Source: Streptomyces sp. CGMCC 4.7035 (GTDB lineage: Bacteria > Actinomycetota > Actinomycetes > Streptomycetales > Streptomycetaceae). From it: 64,000 bases of DNA. Position 1 is the first letter of the stretch; each line of letters begins with the position of its first letter. The stretch is taken from positions 3,596,001 to 3,660,000 of the forward strand of contig NZ_CP134053.1 of assembly GCF_031583065.1 (NCBI RefSeq), read 5' to 3'. A program made the translations under genes and the position numbers. The notes under the pieces are model-generated. The model searched no databases, was not told the DNA's origin, and saw nothing but the letters and a program-made list of their open reading frames with translations. Below, one piece after another: positions 27,456 to 36,833 of this stretch.

Positions 27456-29774
27456 TCAGATAAAGAGGGGGATCGGGTTCAGGAGCTCGTACGGCGTCGG
27501 CCGTTCGAGCCGGCCGAGCGCCACCGGGACGTCGTACAGCCGTCCCGGGGCCAGCCGAGCCCAGAAGTGCCGCAGCCCCGGCACTACGACCTTCACCACC
27601 GGCAACTCCAGATCGGGCCGGGTCTGGTCCAGGACCAGCAGCTCCAGTCCGCGGGAGCGGACCAGTTCCACGATCGCGGTCACGTCGTCCAGCAGATCGC
27701 CGTGGTGTGTGACGGCCCAGCTCCAGGGTGTACGAGGAGTACTCGCCCGATCGGGCAGGAGATGAGGCTGGTTGGTCGTGGTCGCCGTACGCCACCAGCG
27801 GCAGGCCTCGGGATCGTCGATGCCGTAACCCGTGGCGCCCGGGCGGCGCGGGAGCACTGCGGGGAGGATCTGACCCAGCTCGGTCAGCGCCCGGCGCAGC
27901 GCCACCCGGGGATCGAAGTGGGCGCCGAAACCGAAGATCACGTCCTCGGTCGGAGCCCCGGTCCGCCGGGACAGCGCGGCCAGCACCGGAATGCCGAAGT
28001 CCGAGGTGAGGTCCAGCACCCACAGCTCGCGGCCCAGCCGCAGACAGCCCTCGCGGAACCGGTCGACCTCGGGCGCGGGGAACGCGTCCAGGTCCACGGC
28101 CGGCTGCCGCGTGCGGTTGTACCACCACAGGGCCACCGCGTCCCGCTCCACCAGCTCCAGGAAGCCCTGCACCAGCGCGTCCTCGGCGCTGCTGCCGGCC
28201 GCGTTGCCGTTGGAGTCGGCGTGCAGCCCGTCGTCGGCGGGGGTGCCGTGCGAGAAGTACAGCATCGAAGTGGGCAGCAGCCGCTGCCTGTTGCCGGTCA
28301 GCGACCACAGCGGCGTCCACTCGGTGGGCCCGCCCTCGTCGAACGGCCGTGGCACGTACTGGAAGTGCGAACCGCGCGCGTTCCAGGCCTCGCGGTCGCG
28401 GAACTGCCGGGAGTCGTACAGCTGGCAGTCGTTCGGGTGCACAGCCGCCTCGCCGAGCCCGCGCAGCGAGTCGCGTACGACGGGTTCGTCGCCGTGCCTC
28501 GTCCCGCTGTACCGCTCCACCGCCTCACCCAGCGCGCTGACCTGGGCCTCCGTCGGATCGAGGCCCTTGCCGCCACTCAGCGCCCTGAGACCGGCGCGCA
28601 GTCCGGCCAGGCTGTGCGGATTGAAGGCGAGGTTGTGACCGGAGAGATAGCTGTCGACGAAGTCGGGGGTGCGGGGAGCGCGGTGGATCCCCTTGACGAT
28701 GCCGGTGACCGGGCCGACGAGATGGCGGTACCGGTCGAGCATCTCCTGCGGAGAGGCGCAGCGGTGGCTGTTGCCCTGGTGCGCCGTCTTCGGCCGGGAC
28801 ACGGGGACGAACGGCGCGCACACCGTCCGCGCCACGAGCTCCGGATCGCCGCACACCGGGCACTGCGGGCGTCGGTGCACCGGATGGGAGGAGGCGCTCA
28901 GCAGCATCGTGTCGAGAGTGTGCACCATGCCCTGCGTCGGATACCGCATCCCCGCCAGCCACTTGACCGCCTCGAGCACCGCGAAGTGGACCGCGATGGC
29001 ACGGCCGGCCGCCAGCGAGGCCGTAGGCCGCTTCGGCGGCCCGGTCAGGCCCAGCGCCCGCTGCACGGGCCACTCCGAGCGGCGGTGGCCGCGCAGCCGC
29101 TGGGCCAGGCAGTTCCAGCAGGGCCCCGAGTCGGGGCGGAAGACCGGCCCGATCCACGGGTCGGTGCCGCAGACCTTGGTGAGCAGCCACGGGGTTCCGC
29201 TCGCCCGGTGCCGGGCGTCCACCTCCGCCAGCTCCGGTGTCAGGTAGTCGTCGCACAGGACGAGCGTGAGGCCCCGGGCCGAGCCGGGGGCCGCGACGGC
29301 GACCCCCGACTCACGGCACGCGCGGCGCACCGGCTCCGGGTCGATGCCGGGCAGCGCCTCCAGACACACCGCGGCACCGGCGAGTTCGGCCGAGACCTGG
29401 CAGCCGTCCAGGCCCGCCAGGTCCCAGTAGGCCTCGGCCGCCGGGTCGCAGCACCCGGGGGGTCCGGCGGGCGCGCCCGCCGGACGGAAGCCGAGCAGCC
29501 CCGACCTGGCGAGCGTGTCCAGGGAGGTGACGGCCTCCTCGGTGGGCAGCCGTCGCTCGGCCTCGCTGAGCACGCCGCGCAGGGTGCGGGAGCCGTCCAG
29601 CAGGGGCGCCAGCACCTCCGCGGGCGTGCCGTGCAGCGCGGTGACGCCACGGCGCGAGACCAGGTAGGTGGCTTCGCCGGGAACCACGACCGGGCTCAGA
29701 TGGTGTTTGAAGCCCACCAGCGCGCTGTCGTCCGGGACCAGCGTCCCGGCCTCGTGCTCCCCGGCACCGGTCAT
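27456..29774 (-). CDS. Fused TOMM leader-binding / YcaO cyclodehydratase
   Basis: A 772-residue fusion. The N-terminal part (to about residue 330) is the leader-peptide-recognition and E1-like region: 'YLVSRRGVTALHG' and winged-helix-like repeats, then zinc-type Cys pairs 'CWNCLAQRL' and 'CPVCGDPEL'. The C-terminal part is YcaO: 'DSYLSGHNLAFNPHSL', 'SALGEAVERYSGTRHGDE' and 'QGFLELVERDAVALWWYNR', with ATP/Mg-binding acidic residues. It ends 'ELLNPIPLFI', like the Pro-rich C-terminus of azoline-forming YcaO enzymes. Such enzymes use ATP to turn Cys/Ser/Thr of a bound precursor into azolines. Its ATG overlaps the stop of the 61-residue peptide gene (ATGA). Confidence 0.9.
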   Translation of the reverse strand: MTGAGEHEAGTLVPDDSALVGFKHHLSPVVVPGEATYLVSRRGVTALHGTPAEVLAPLLDGSRTLRGVLSEAERRLPTEEAVTSLDTLARSGLLGFRPAGAPAGPPGCCDPAAEAYWDLAGLDGCQVSAELAGAAVCLEALPGIDPEPVRRACRESGVAVAAPGSARGLTLVLCDDYLTPELAEVDARHRASGTPWLLTKVCGTDPWIGPVFRPDSGPCWNCLAQRLRGHRRSEWPVQRALGLTGPPKRPTASLAAGRAIAVHFAVLEAVKWLAGMRYPTQGMVHTLDTMLLSASSHPVHRRPQCPVCGDPELVARTVCAPFVPVSRPKTAHQGNSHRCASPQEMLDRYRHLVGPVTGIVKGIHRAPRTPDFVDSYLSGHNLAFNPHSLAGLRAGLRALSGGKGLDPTEAQVSALGEAVERYSGTRHGDEPVVRDSLRGLGEAAVHPNDCQLYDSRQFRDREAWNARGSHFQYVPRPFDEGGPTEWTPLWSLTGNRQRLLPTSMLYFSHGTPADDGLHADSNGNAAGSSAEDALVQGFLELVERDAVALWWYNRTRQPAVDLDAFPAPEVDRFREGCLRLGRELWVLDLTSDFGIPVLAALSRRTGAPTEDVIFGFGAHFDPRVALRRALTELGQILPAVLPRRPGATGYGIDDPEACRWWRTATTTNQPHLLPDRASTPRTPWSWAVTHHGDLLDDVTAIVELVRSRGLELLVLDQTRPDLELPVVKVVVPGLRHFWARLAPGRLYDVPVALGRLERPTPYELLNPIPLFI

Positions 29775-29956
29775 GCGGCGAACCGCCCGGGCGCCTCGGA
29801 CATCGGGAAGGGGGTCCAGGTAACGCAGAAGAGTACGACGTCGCTCTGACCCGAAGCGTCCAGGTCCTCGATCACCAGGTGCCGGCCGGTCGGCCGCGCC
29901 GCCTGCGCGGAGACCTCGTCGAAGCGGTGGGTGCCGGCCGCTGTTGCATTGACCAT
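29771..29956 (-). CDS. 61-residue candidate RiPP precursor peptide
   Basis: GGAAGG precedes the ATG by 6 nt and the stop overlaps the YcaO start as ATGA. The peptide has an N-terminal half with 'HRFDEVSAQAARPTGRHL' and the acidic 'LVIEDLDASGQ' element, like the LD-rich leader motifs read by TOMM leader-binding domains. The C-terminal third is hydrophobic: 'DVVLFCVTWTPFPM', then 'SEAPGRFAA'. Modifiable residues in the presumed core are Cys44, Thr46, Thr48 and Ser53. The sequence matches no precursor class I know. The role is inferred from position, coupling and layout. Confidence 0.68.
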   Translation of the reverse strand: MVNATAAGTHRFDEVSAQAARPTGRHLVIEDLDASGQSDVVLFCVTWTPFPMSEAPGRFAA

Positions 29957-30115
29957 GGGAAGCCTTCCGTCGTGGGATGACGAATCAACGGTGTCGGAAA
30001 ATGAGCGGCTTGCTTGGTCGAACTGCTGTGCTCTGTTGGCCAGAATTCTGCGAGGACGCGGGGGTCACAGACAGTGCTGGGGTCATCAGTCGAGGGTGAA
30101 CTTTTCACGCCCCAT

Positions 30116-30141
30116 CTCACAGCCGACCTGATCCGCCGGAC
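30116..30141. repeat. Partial second copy of the element end
   Basis: Twenty-six bases at 30116-30141 match 25365-25390, the right end of the MITE-like element, with one mismatch (T to A), in the same orientation. The two copies bracket the response regulator, kinase, YcaO and peptide genes. Confidence 0.7.
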
Positions 30142-30223
30142 CGGCCCTAGCCGTCGTTTAGCGGGCAGGGCGAGCCTGGCCGGACGCTTGCCCTGCAGGT
30201 CCGGTCCGACAGGAGGTCCGCCG

Positions 30224-30427
30224 GTGCTCCGTTCTCTGGCTCACCATGCCCACCGCTTCGTGCGCGAGCTGTACCGGTCGCTGGTCGCGTACGGGCAATT
30301 GTGGATGTATCTGCCGAAGGCAGAGCCTCGTCCCCAGCCGCTGGAACGCGTCCGCCCCGACCTGCCCCTCACCCCGACCGAACGCGCGCTGGAGCAACAG
30401 CTCCTCGACCTCGACACCCTGAGCTGA
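30224..30427 (+). CDS. Small DUF6059-like protein
   Basis: A 67-residue product from GTG 30224, with AGGAGG at 30211-30216. It reads 'HAHRFVRELYRSLVAYGQLWMYLP' then 'PERVRPDLPLTPTERALEQQLLDLD'-type sequence. This matches my memory of small Streptomyces proteins annotated DUF6059, which often occur near biosynthetic or peptide loci. Function unknown. The longer frame upstream runs through the repeat at 30116-30141 and does not look coding. Confidence 0.6.
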   Translation: MLRSLAHHAHRFVRELYRSLVAYGQLWMYLPKAEPRPQPLERVRPDLPLTPTERALEQQLLDLDTLS

Positions 30428-30547
30428 TCTTCCGCGCGCCCCGCACATGACTGAATCCCAACGTCCGCTTCGCCTCGGGCCATTGACGCAGACCCCCCTT
30501 GTAGTAGGCGCTTGCCCTGTGAAGCGGCGGTTCCGGTTCGGAAAGGG

Positions 30548-30587
30548 CGACGTCCGGGCCGCCCCATGAGGGACGACCCGGACGTCG
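30548..30587. terminator. 11-bp stem hairpin
   Basis: CGACGTCCGGG at 30548-30558 pairs exactly with 30577-30587, with further partial pairing inside. It lies between the DUF6059-like gene and the broken binding-protein gene and may be a terminator, possibly of a lost gene. Confidence 0.5.
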
Positions 30588-30600
30588 GTGACGGTACGCC

Positions 30601-31134
30601 GGTCAGTCGGGCGGGAAGACGTACGGAACGCCCATCGGTGCAGTGGGAGCGCAGCTGACCCGACTGGACTCCGCCCAGCGAGAGTCGGCGCTCTCGCTGT
30701 GGACCGGCTGACTGAAGAAGGGCTACGCTCCCAACTCCGTGCTCAACAACACCCAGACCACCAGCTGGCAGGAGTTCGCCACTGGCGACTACGCCTTCGC
30801 GGAGAACGGCACCTGGCAGCTGGCCAACGCCGCGAGGGCCGGCTTCGACTACGACGTGCTCCCGATACCCGGCGTCGACGGTGGCAACGCCGCCGCCCCC
30901 ACCGGCGGCGAGTTTGTCACCGTCCCGTCCAGGACGACACCGGCCGCTACACCACGACACGCAAGCTGGTCTCCTGCCTGACCAGCGACACGAACCTCCA
31001 CGCCACCGACAGCACACTCTCCTACGTGGCCCCCACCACCGCCGTCCAGGACAAGCAGGTCGCGTCCGACGCCGAGCTGAAGCCGTGGGTCGCGGCGGTC
31101 AAGGCGGCCGAGGGACGCACCAGCGACGACCTCG
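30601..31134 (+). pseudogene. Sugar ABC transporter substrate-binding protein remnant
   Basis: Fragments of a family-1 type extracellular sugar-binding protein are readable in two frames. Frame one gives 'RLDSAQRESALSLWTG', an in-frame TGA at 30709-30711 where Trp is expected, then 'LKKGYAPNSVLNNTQTTSW' and 'FATGDYAFAENGTWQLANA' up to 'GGEFVTVP'. Near 30925 one base is missing and the match continues in the next frame as 'QDDTGRYTTTRKLVSCLT' to 'GRTSDDLG'. The N-terminal half and signal peptide are absent. So the gene has a nonsense change, a frameshift and a 5' deletion. It would once have supplied a sugar importer. Confidence 0.8.
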
Positions 31135-31137
31135 GCA

Positions 31138-31313
31138 CCACGGAGAGCGGCGTGACCGAGGTTGCGCCGCGTCTTGCTGAAGCTGAGTCGGATGTGCAGG
31201 ACCTCATCGAGGCGCACATGGAGGTGATGCTGGGTGTGCGGTTCCTGGCGAGTGAATACGTCATCGACCGTGTCGACAACCCAGAAAAATCCTCCGCCAC
31301 CCCGGAAACATGA
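31138..31313 (+). pseudogene. N-terminal fragment of a NucS/DUF5655-like nuclease-family protein
   Basis: Directly after the binding-protein remnant the same frame changes to 'GVTEVAPRLAEAESDVQDLI' and 'MLGVRFLASEYVIDRV', then stops at 31311-31313. This matches the start of proteins of about 300 residues that carry a PD-(D/E)XK-like domain ('LQDLIExNLExLLGVRFLASEY' pattern) as I recall them. The catalytic domain is missing. The join between two unrelated fragments marks a deletion or recombination point. Confidence 0.6.
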
Positions 31314-31362
31314 TCAACCCCCGAAGGACTTACGACGCAGACCACTTAGCCGTGCGCTGCGA

Positions 31363-31400
31363 AGGGCGCCTGACGGGCATCTTGCCTGGTCAGGCGCCCT
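31363..31400. terminator. 12-bp stem terminator of the aldehyde dehydrogenase gene
   Basis: AGGGCGCCTGAC (31363-31374) pairs exactly with 31389-31400, with inner GGCA/TGCC pairing in the loop. It lies 10 nt beyond the aldehyde dehydrogenase stop on the minus strand. Confidence 0.8.
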
Positions 31401-31410
31401 CTTTCTGCGC

Positions 31411-32934
<1,524 letters not shown>

Positions 32935-33056
32935 GCGGGTCTGCCTCCCGGGACAGCGCTGCCCGCCATTGGGCAGCTCTCGACGCGAGGCTAGGTACGG
33001 GGACGTTGCGAGTACGTTGCGTCCACGGGCCGGTCCGGGAAGGTCGAGGTCGGTTT

Positions 33057-33116
33057 CGGTCTGGATGGGGTCGGTTCGGGTAAGTTCGGGCCGGTCTGGA
33101 TCGGGTCGGTTCGGGT
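33057..33116. repeat. Pair of 25-bp direct repeats upstream of the aldehyde dehydrogenase gene
   Basis: Copies at 33057-33081 and 33092-33116 share the core GGTCGGTTCGGGT and differ at one base; the period is 35 bp. They are 123-182 nt upstream of the aldehyde dehydrogenase start and are candidate binding sites for the adjacent GAF-type regulator. Confidence 0.7.
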
Positions 33117-33190
33117 GGGGGGCGGGTGGGCAGTGGGGACGGTCGGCGCGTGGAGCCGTGCCGGACTCTCCGCCGGTGTCGTGCCGTGCG

Positions 33191-34504
33191 TCAGCGAGGT
33201 GCCGGGCGTGTCCACCCCGCCGGTGCCATGAGCTCCGCCTCCAGCTCGCCGAGGCGCGTGCGTACGGCCGCCGACGGCCGTACCGCCGCGAGCGCGCGCC
33301 AGACGTCGAGGTCGTCCTCGCCCCACGGCGCGTGCGCCCAGTCGGCCAGCAGATCGGGGTCACGACGGGCGATGAGCGCCGTCCGCAGCCCGTCGGCGAG
33401 TCTGCGCCGTAGCCGGGCGACCGCCGGCGCCTGCGAACCCGGCAGCAACGGTCCGGTGTACGCCGTCGCAGCCGCCGCGATCGCTCCTGACTCCAAGCGC
33501 CGCTCCACGACCACGACATCGGACGCGACAGCGGCCGTGAGCCGGTAGGGCCGCGAGGCCAGCAGACCAGGGCCGAGGATACGGCGCAGCCGCGCCAACT
33601 CCGCGCGCAGTGTCACCGGCGTCACCGACTCGTCCTCGTACAGCGCGCACAGCAACTCGTCCCCTGTCAGTCCCTCCGGGTGGCGGGCCAGCAGCACCAG
33701 GATTTCGCTGTGCCGACGGCTGAGCCTGATCTTCCGGCCGCCGGCGAGGAGGCGTGCCTCGTCACGGCCCAGCGCGGTCAGCTCCAGGCTGTCCGCCGCG
33801 GTCTCGACAGGTGCGAGGAGCGCCAGATGGGACTCGGCGGCCCGCGCCACCGCCTGCACGAATCCCAGGCTGTGCGGGTGCGCGAGCCCGTTCCCGCCGG
33901 TGATGTCCAGTGCGCCGAGCACCCGTCCGGTGCGCGGATCGTGCACGGGCGCCGCCGCGCACGTCCACGGCTGGACCCGTCGGCTGAAGTGCTCGGCCGC
34001 GAACACCTGAACCGGCCGGTCCACGGCGACGGCCGTTCCCGGTGCGTTCGTGCCCATCGCCGACTCCGCCCAATGCGCACCCGGCACGAAGTTCATCCGG
34101 TCCGCCCGTCGCCGTGTGGCCGCATGCCCCTCGACCCACAACAGCCTGCCCTGCGCGTCGCACACCGCGAGCAGATGCTCGCCGTCCGCCGCGAAGGGGC
34201 CCAGCAGCTCCCGGACCAACGGCATCACCCGCGCCAGCGGATGCTCTGCCCGGTACGAGCCGAGGTCGCCGTCCGTCAACTCCACCCGTGCCGTGCCGTC
34301 CGGCCCGACGCCCGCCCGCGCCGAACGCCGCCAGGAGTCGGCCACCACGGTGCGCACGCGCCGCGGCACCGTGCCCGCCGCCGTGAATGTCTCGTGGGCG
34401 CGGCGCAACTCCCGCGCCAGTTCGGCGGGATCGGCCCCCGGCTCGAGGGCCACCCACGGATCGGTCACCTCGGCCTCCCGGGACGGCGATGCTGCTGGGG
34501 ACAT
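33191..34504 (-). CDS. GAF-domain transcriptional regulator of aldehyde metabolism
   Basis: A 437-residue regulator. It has an N-terminal helical part, a GAF-like sensor region with '[19 protein letters not shown]' and '[22 protein letters not shown]', as in AcoR-type regulators, and a C-terminal winged helix ('[24 protein letters not shown]'). There is no AAA+ sigma-54 domain. I prefer ATG 34504 (GGGAG 6 nt upstream) over ATG 34531. Proteins of this kind commonly sit beside aldehyde or alcohol dehydrogenase genes and activate them; the gap to that gene holds direct repeats. Confidence 0.83.
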   Translation of the reverse strand: MSPAASPSREAEVTDPWVALEPGADPAELARELRRAHETFTAAGTVPRRVRTVVADSWRRSARAGVGPDGTARVELTDGDLGSYRAEHPLARVMPLVRELLGPFAADGEHLLAVCDAQGRLLWVEGHAATRRRADRMNFVPGAHWAESAMGTNAPGTAVAVDRPVQVFAAEHFSRRVQPWTCAAAPVHDPRTGRVLGALDITGGNGLAHPHSLGFVQAVARAAESHLALLAPVETAADSLELTALGRDEARLLAGGRKIRLSRRHSEILVLLARHPEGLTGDELLCALYEDESVTPVTLRAELARLRRILGPGLLASRPYRLTAAVASDVVVVERRLESGAIAAAATAYTGPLLPGSQAPAVARLRRRLADGLRTALIARRDPDLLADWAHAPWGEDDLDVWRALAAVRPSAAVRTRLGELEAELMAPAGWTRPAPR

Positions 34505-34630
34505 CGTCACTCCCGGGGTGGGCCCCGACAACCGTTTCGACCGCCATCACCCGAACGGGACCGGTGGAGGGTCTCGGCGCGGGCCGACCGGTCTCGTGGC
34601 TCCGCCGGCTCATGGCCGTCACCCTCCCGG

Positions 34631-35290
34631 TCAGGCGAGGCTCACGAGCCTCATGTACCGTGCCCAGTCCCAGTTCGGCCCCGGATCGGTGTGGTCGGTC
34701 CCCGGGACCTCGTAGTGCCCGATGATGTGCGCGCGGTCCTTCGGGATGCCGTGTCTGGCGCAGATCGCCGCCGTGAGCCTGGCGGACTGCTCGTACAGGG
34801 CGTTCGTGAAGTACGCGGGCCGGTCCACCCACCCTTCGTGCTCGATGCCGACGCTGCGCGTGTTGTAGTCCCAATTGCCGGCGTGCCAGGCGATGTCGTG
34901 CTCGCGGACACACTGCGCGACATGCCCGTCGGCCGAGCGGACGACGTAGTGTGCCGACACCCCCTTGCCCGGGTTCTGGAAGACGCCCAGAGTGCTGGTG
35001 TACGTCGCCTGCGTCACGTGGATGACGACGAAGTTCAGCGGATAGGTCGTGGGCCGACCGGAGGGTGTGTAGTTGGCCGGGTCCGCCGCCAGCCAGTCCG
35101 CGGAGGGATAGTCGACGGTCCGGGGTCTGGCCCCTGCCGACGTCGACGGGAGCAGCGTATAGGGAATCGCCGCGAGGGCCGCTCCTTTGAGTAACCGCCG
35201 CCTGCTCGTGAGAAGCCTTGATCGTTCCGATTCTGCGTGTTCCGCTTCCGCCCGTTCCGATCCCGCTCGTTCCGATCCGGATCGTTCCAT
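34631..35290 (-). CDS. Tat-exported N-acetylmuramoyl-L-alanine amidase
   Basis: A protein of about 219 residues with an Amidase_2 fold. The Zn/catalytic residues appear in 'NFVVIHVTQATY', 'AWHAGNWDYNTRSVGIEHEG' and 'RAHIIGHYEVPGTDHTDPG'. The N-terminal signal contains a twin-arginine-like 'SRRRLLKGAALAAIP'. It would hydrolyse peptidoglycan stem peptides outside the cell. Start ATG 35290 is chosen for GGAAGG about 10 nt upstream; ATG 35308 and 35353 are alternatives. The segment before the signal is a Ser-Glu-Arg repeat encoded by a tandem CGTTCCGAT-like DNA repeat. Confidence 0.87.
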   Translation of the reverse strand: MERSGSERAGSERAEAEHAESERSRLLTSRRRLLKGAALAAIPYTLLPSTSAGARPRTVDYPSADWLAADPANYTPSGRPTTYPLNFVVIHVTQATYTSTLGVFQNPGKGVSAHYVVRSADGHVAQCVREHDIAWHAGNWDYNTRSVGIEHEGWVDRPAYFTNALYEQSARLTAAICARHGIPKDRAHIIGHYEVPGTDHTDPGPNWDWARYMRLVSLA

Positions 35291-35607
35291 CGAGAAAGTA
35301 CCTTCCATGCTCAAGGTTCCGGAATGCGCCCGTCTTGTTCTTCGTGTGCTCAACGCCGCAGAGCGGCCGCCGTTTCGCGGAACTGGGCGTGAAGATCCTC
35401 TTGAGCAGCTCGACGATGACCACGGTGTGACCCCCCGATTCGACTACCGCGCAGTCCTTGCCTGACGACTGCGCCTCGCGTGAATCACGGTACGGTGCTG
35501 GGCGTTTGGGCAAGCAGAGCGCAGTGTTTTCGGTGGACAACGGCGAGACTGTGGATAACTCCGTCACTCTGTCGAGGACAGCGCAGCGCCGCGGCGTGGC
35601 CGCCCGC
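35291..35607. other. 317-bp gene-free stretch between amidase and ROK genes
   Basis: It is the upstream region of the amidase gene and downstream region of the ROK gene, both on the minus strand. It has stretches less GC-rich than the neighbours, e.g. around 35505-35575, which may hold the amidase promoter. I see no RNA gene, clear hairpin or small gene. Confidence 0.4.
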
Positions 35608-36816
35608 TTACATGCGCCCCGTCACCGCCGCCGGATCGTCGAGCACTGCCCGCACCACCGAGTGCGCGGCACCGAGCAGCGGCCCCTCGGATCCCAGTCG
35701 TGAGACGGCCACGGCACAGGCCGCGCCGGCCGTCCGCCGTGCCAACTCCCGCTCCAGCGTCGGCAGGAGCCAGGGTGCGAGCGCGGCCAGCGCTCCGCCG
35801 AGCACGACCGTCTGCGGGTCCAGCAGATTGACCGCCCCGGTCAGCGCGACGCCGAGTGCCGTCCCCGCGCCCTGCAAGGCACGGAGCACGTCCTTGTCGC
35901 CCTGCGCGGCCCGCTCGGCCAGCAGCCCGACGCGGTCCTCGCCCGGTGTCAGTCCGGCCGCACGCAGCACCGCCTCCTCGCCCGCGTACTGCTCCAGACA
36001 TCCACGCCCGCCGCACGCGCACTCCGGCCCCTCCGGGCGCACAGGCACATGCCCCAGCTCGCCCGCGAAACCGCGGGTCCCGCGCAACAGCCGCCCGTCC
36101 ACGACCACCGCGCCGCCGATGCCGATCTCCGCCGAGACATGCAGGAAGTCGAGGGGTGTCTCATCGCCGAGCCAGAGTTCCGCCAGCGAGCCGAAGTTGG
36201 CCTCGTTGTCCACGGTCAGCGGTAGTTCGGCCGGCAGGAGCGCGCCGAGGTCGATGTCGTGCCAGTCGAGGTTGGGGGCCCGGACCACGGTCCGGGCGTC
36301 GCGCGCGACCAGACCGGGCACCGCGACGGCGAGACCTGTCGGCCACAGCCCCTCGAGCGCTGCCTCCGCGACGACCTGCTCCACCAGGGCGGTCAGTTCA
36401 CCGAGCACCGGCTGCGGGGCGCGGCCGCGGTTGGTGCAATGCCGCACCGCCCGCGCCCGTACGACGCCGCGCAGATCGACCGCGCACACCGCGAGATGGT
36501 CGATGCCGATCTCCGCGCCGATCCCCGCGGGGCCGCGTCCGCTGACGGTGAGGGCGGACCCCGGGCGCCCCACCCGGCCGGGACGTTCCGGTCCCAGTTC
36601 CTCCAGCAGGCCCGAGCGGATCAGTTCGTCGACCAGCGTGGAGACGGCCGCCCGGGTAAGCCCGATGCGGGAGGCCACCGTGGCACGCGACAACGGCCCC
36701 TCGGCGCTCACGGTGTGCATGACTCGCGCCAGATTGCGGCGCCGCATGCCCTGCTGGGTGTCGGGCAGGCGGCGGCCGGGGCTGGACGGATGGGCTTCGT
36801 GCAGCGGTGCGGTCAT
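35608..36816 (-). CDS. ROK-family transcriptional regulator (XylR-like)
   Basis: A 402-residue ROK repressor. The N-terminal helix-turn-helix is 'LSRATVASRIGLTRAAVSTL', and the sugar-kinase-like domain includes 'GAEIGIDHLAVCAVDLRG' and 'VDNEANFGSLAELW'. The zinc-binding motif is 'ECACGGRGCLEQYAG' and there is 'VLGGALAALAPWLL'. The start ATG 36816 is 17 nt downstream of the xylulokinase stop, so it is co-transcribed with xylB. With xylA and xylB beside it, it is probably the xylose-responsive repressor of this locus, binding the xylB-xylA intergenic region. Confidence 0.9.
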   Translation of the reverse strand: MTAPLHEAHPSSPGRRLPDTQQGMRRRNLARVMHTVSAEGPLSRATVASRIGLTRAAVSTLVDELIRSGLLEELGPERPGRVGRPGSALTVSGRGPAGIGAEIGIDHLAVCAVDLRGVVRARAVRHCTNRGRAPQPVLGELTALVEQVVAEAALEGLWPTGLAVAVPGLVARDARTVVRAPNLDWHDIDLGALLPAELPLTVDNEANFGSLAELWLGDETPLDFLHVSAEIGIGGAVVVDGRLLRGTRGFAGELGHVPVRPEGPECACGGRGCLEQYAGEEAVLRAAGLTPGEDRVGLLAERAAQGDKDVLRALQGAGTALGVALTGAVNLLDPQTVVLGGALAALAPWLLPTLERELARRTAGAACAVAVSRLGSEGPLLGAAHSVVRAVLDDPAAVTGRM

Positions 36817-36833
36817 GCCTTCCCCCGATCTCG

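Noticed and set aside
27441..29849. Long plus-strand open frame opposite the YcaO gene
   Set aside because: Antisense shadow; it is Arg/Gln/Gly-rich and lacks motifs, while the minus strand carries clear YcaO motifs.
31138..31313. Functional nuclease-like gene
   Set aside because: Only about 55 residues of the N-terminus are present and no start or catalytic domain is seen, so it is reported as a fragment.
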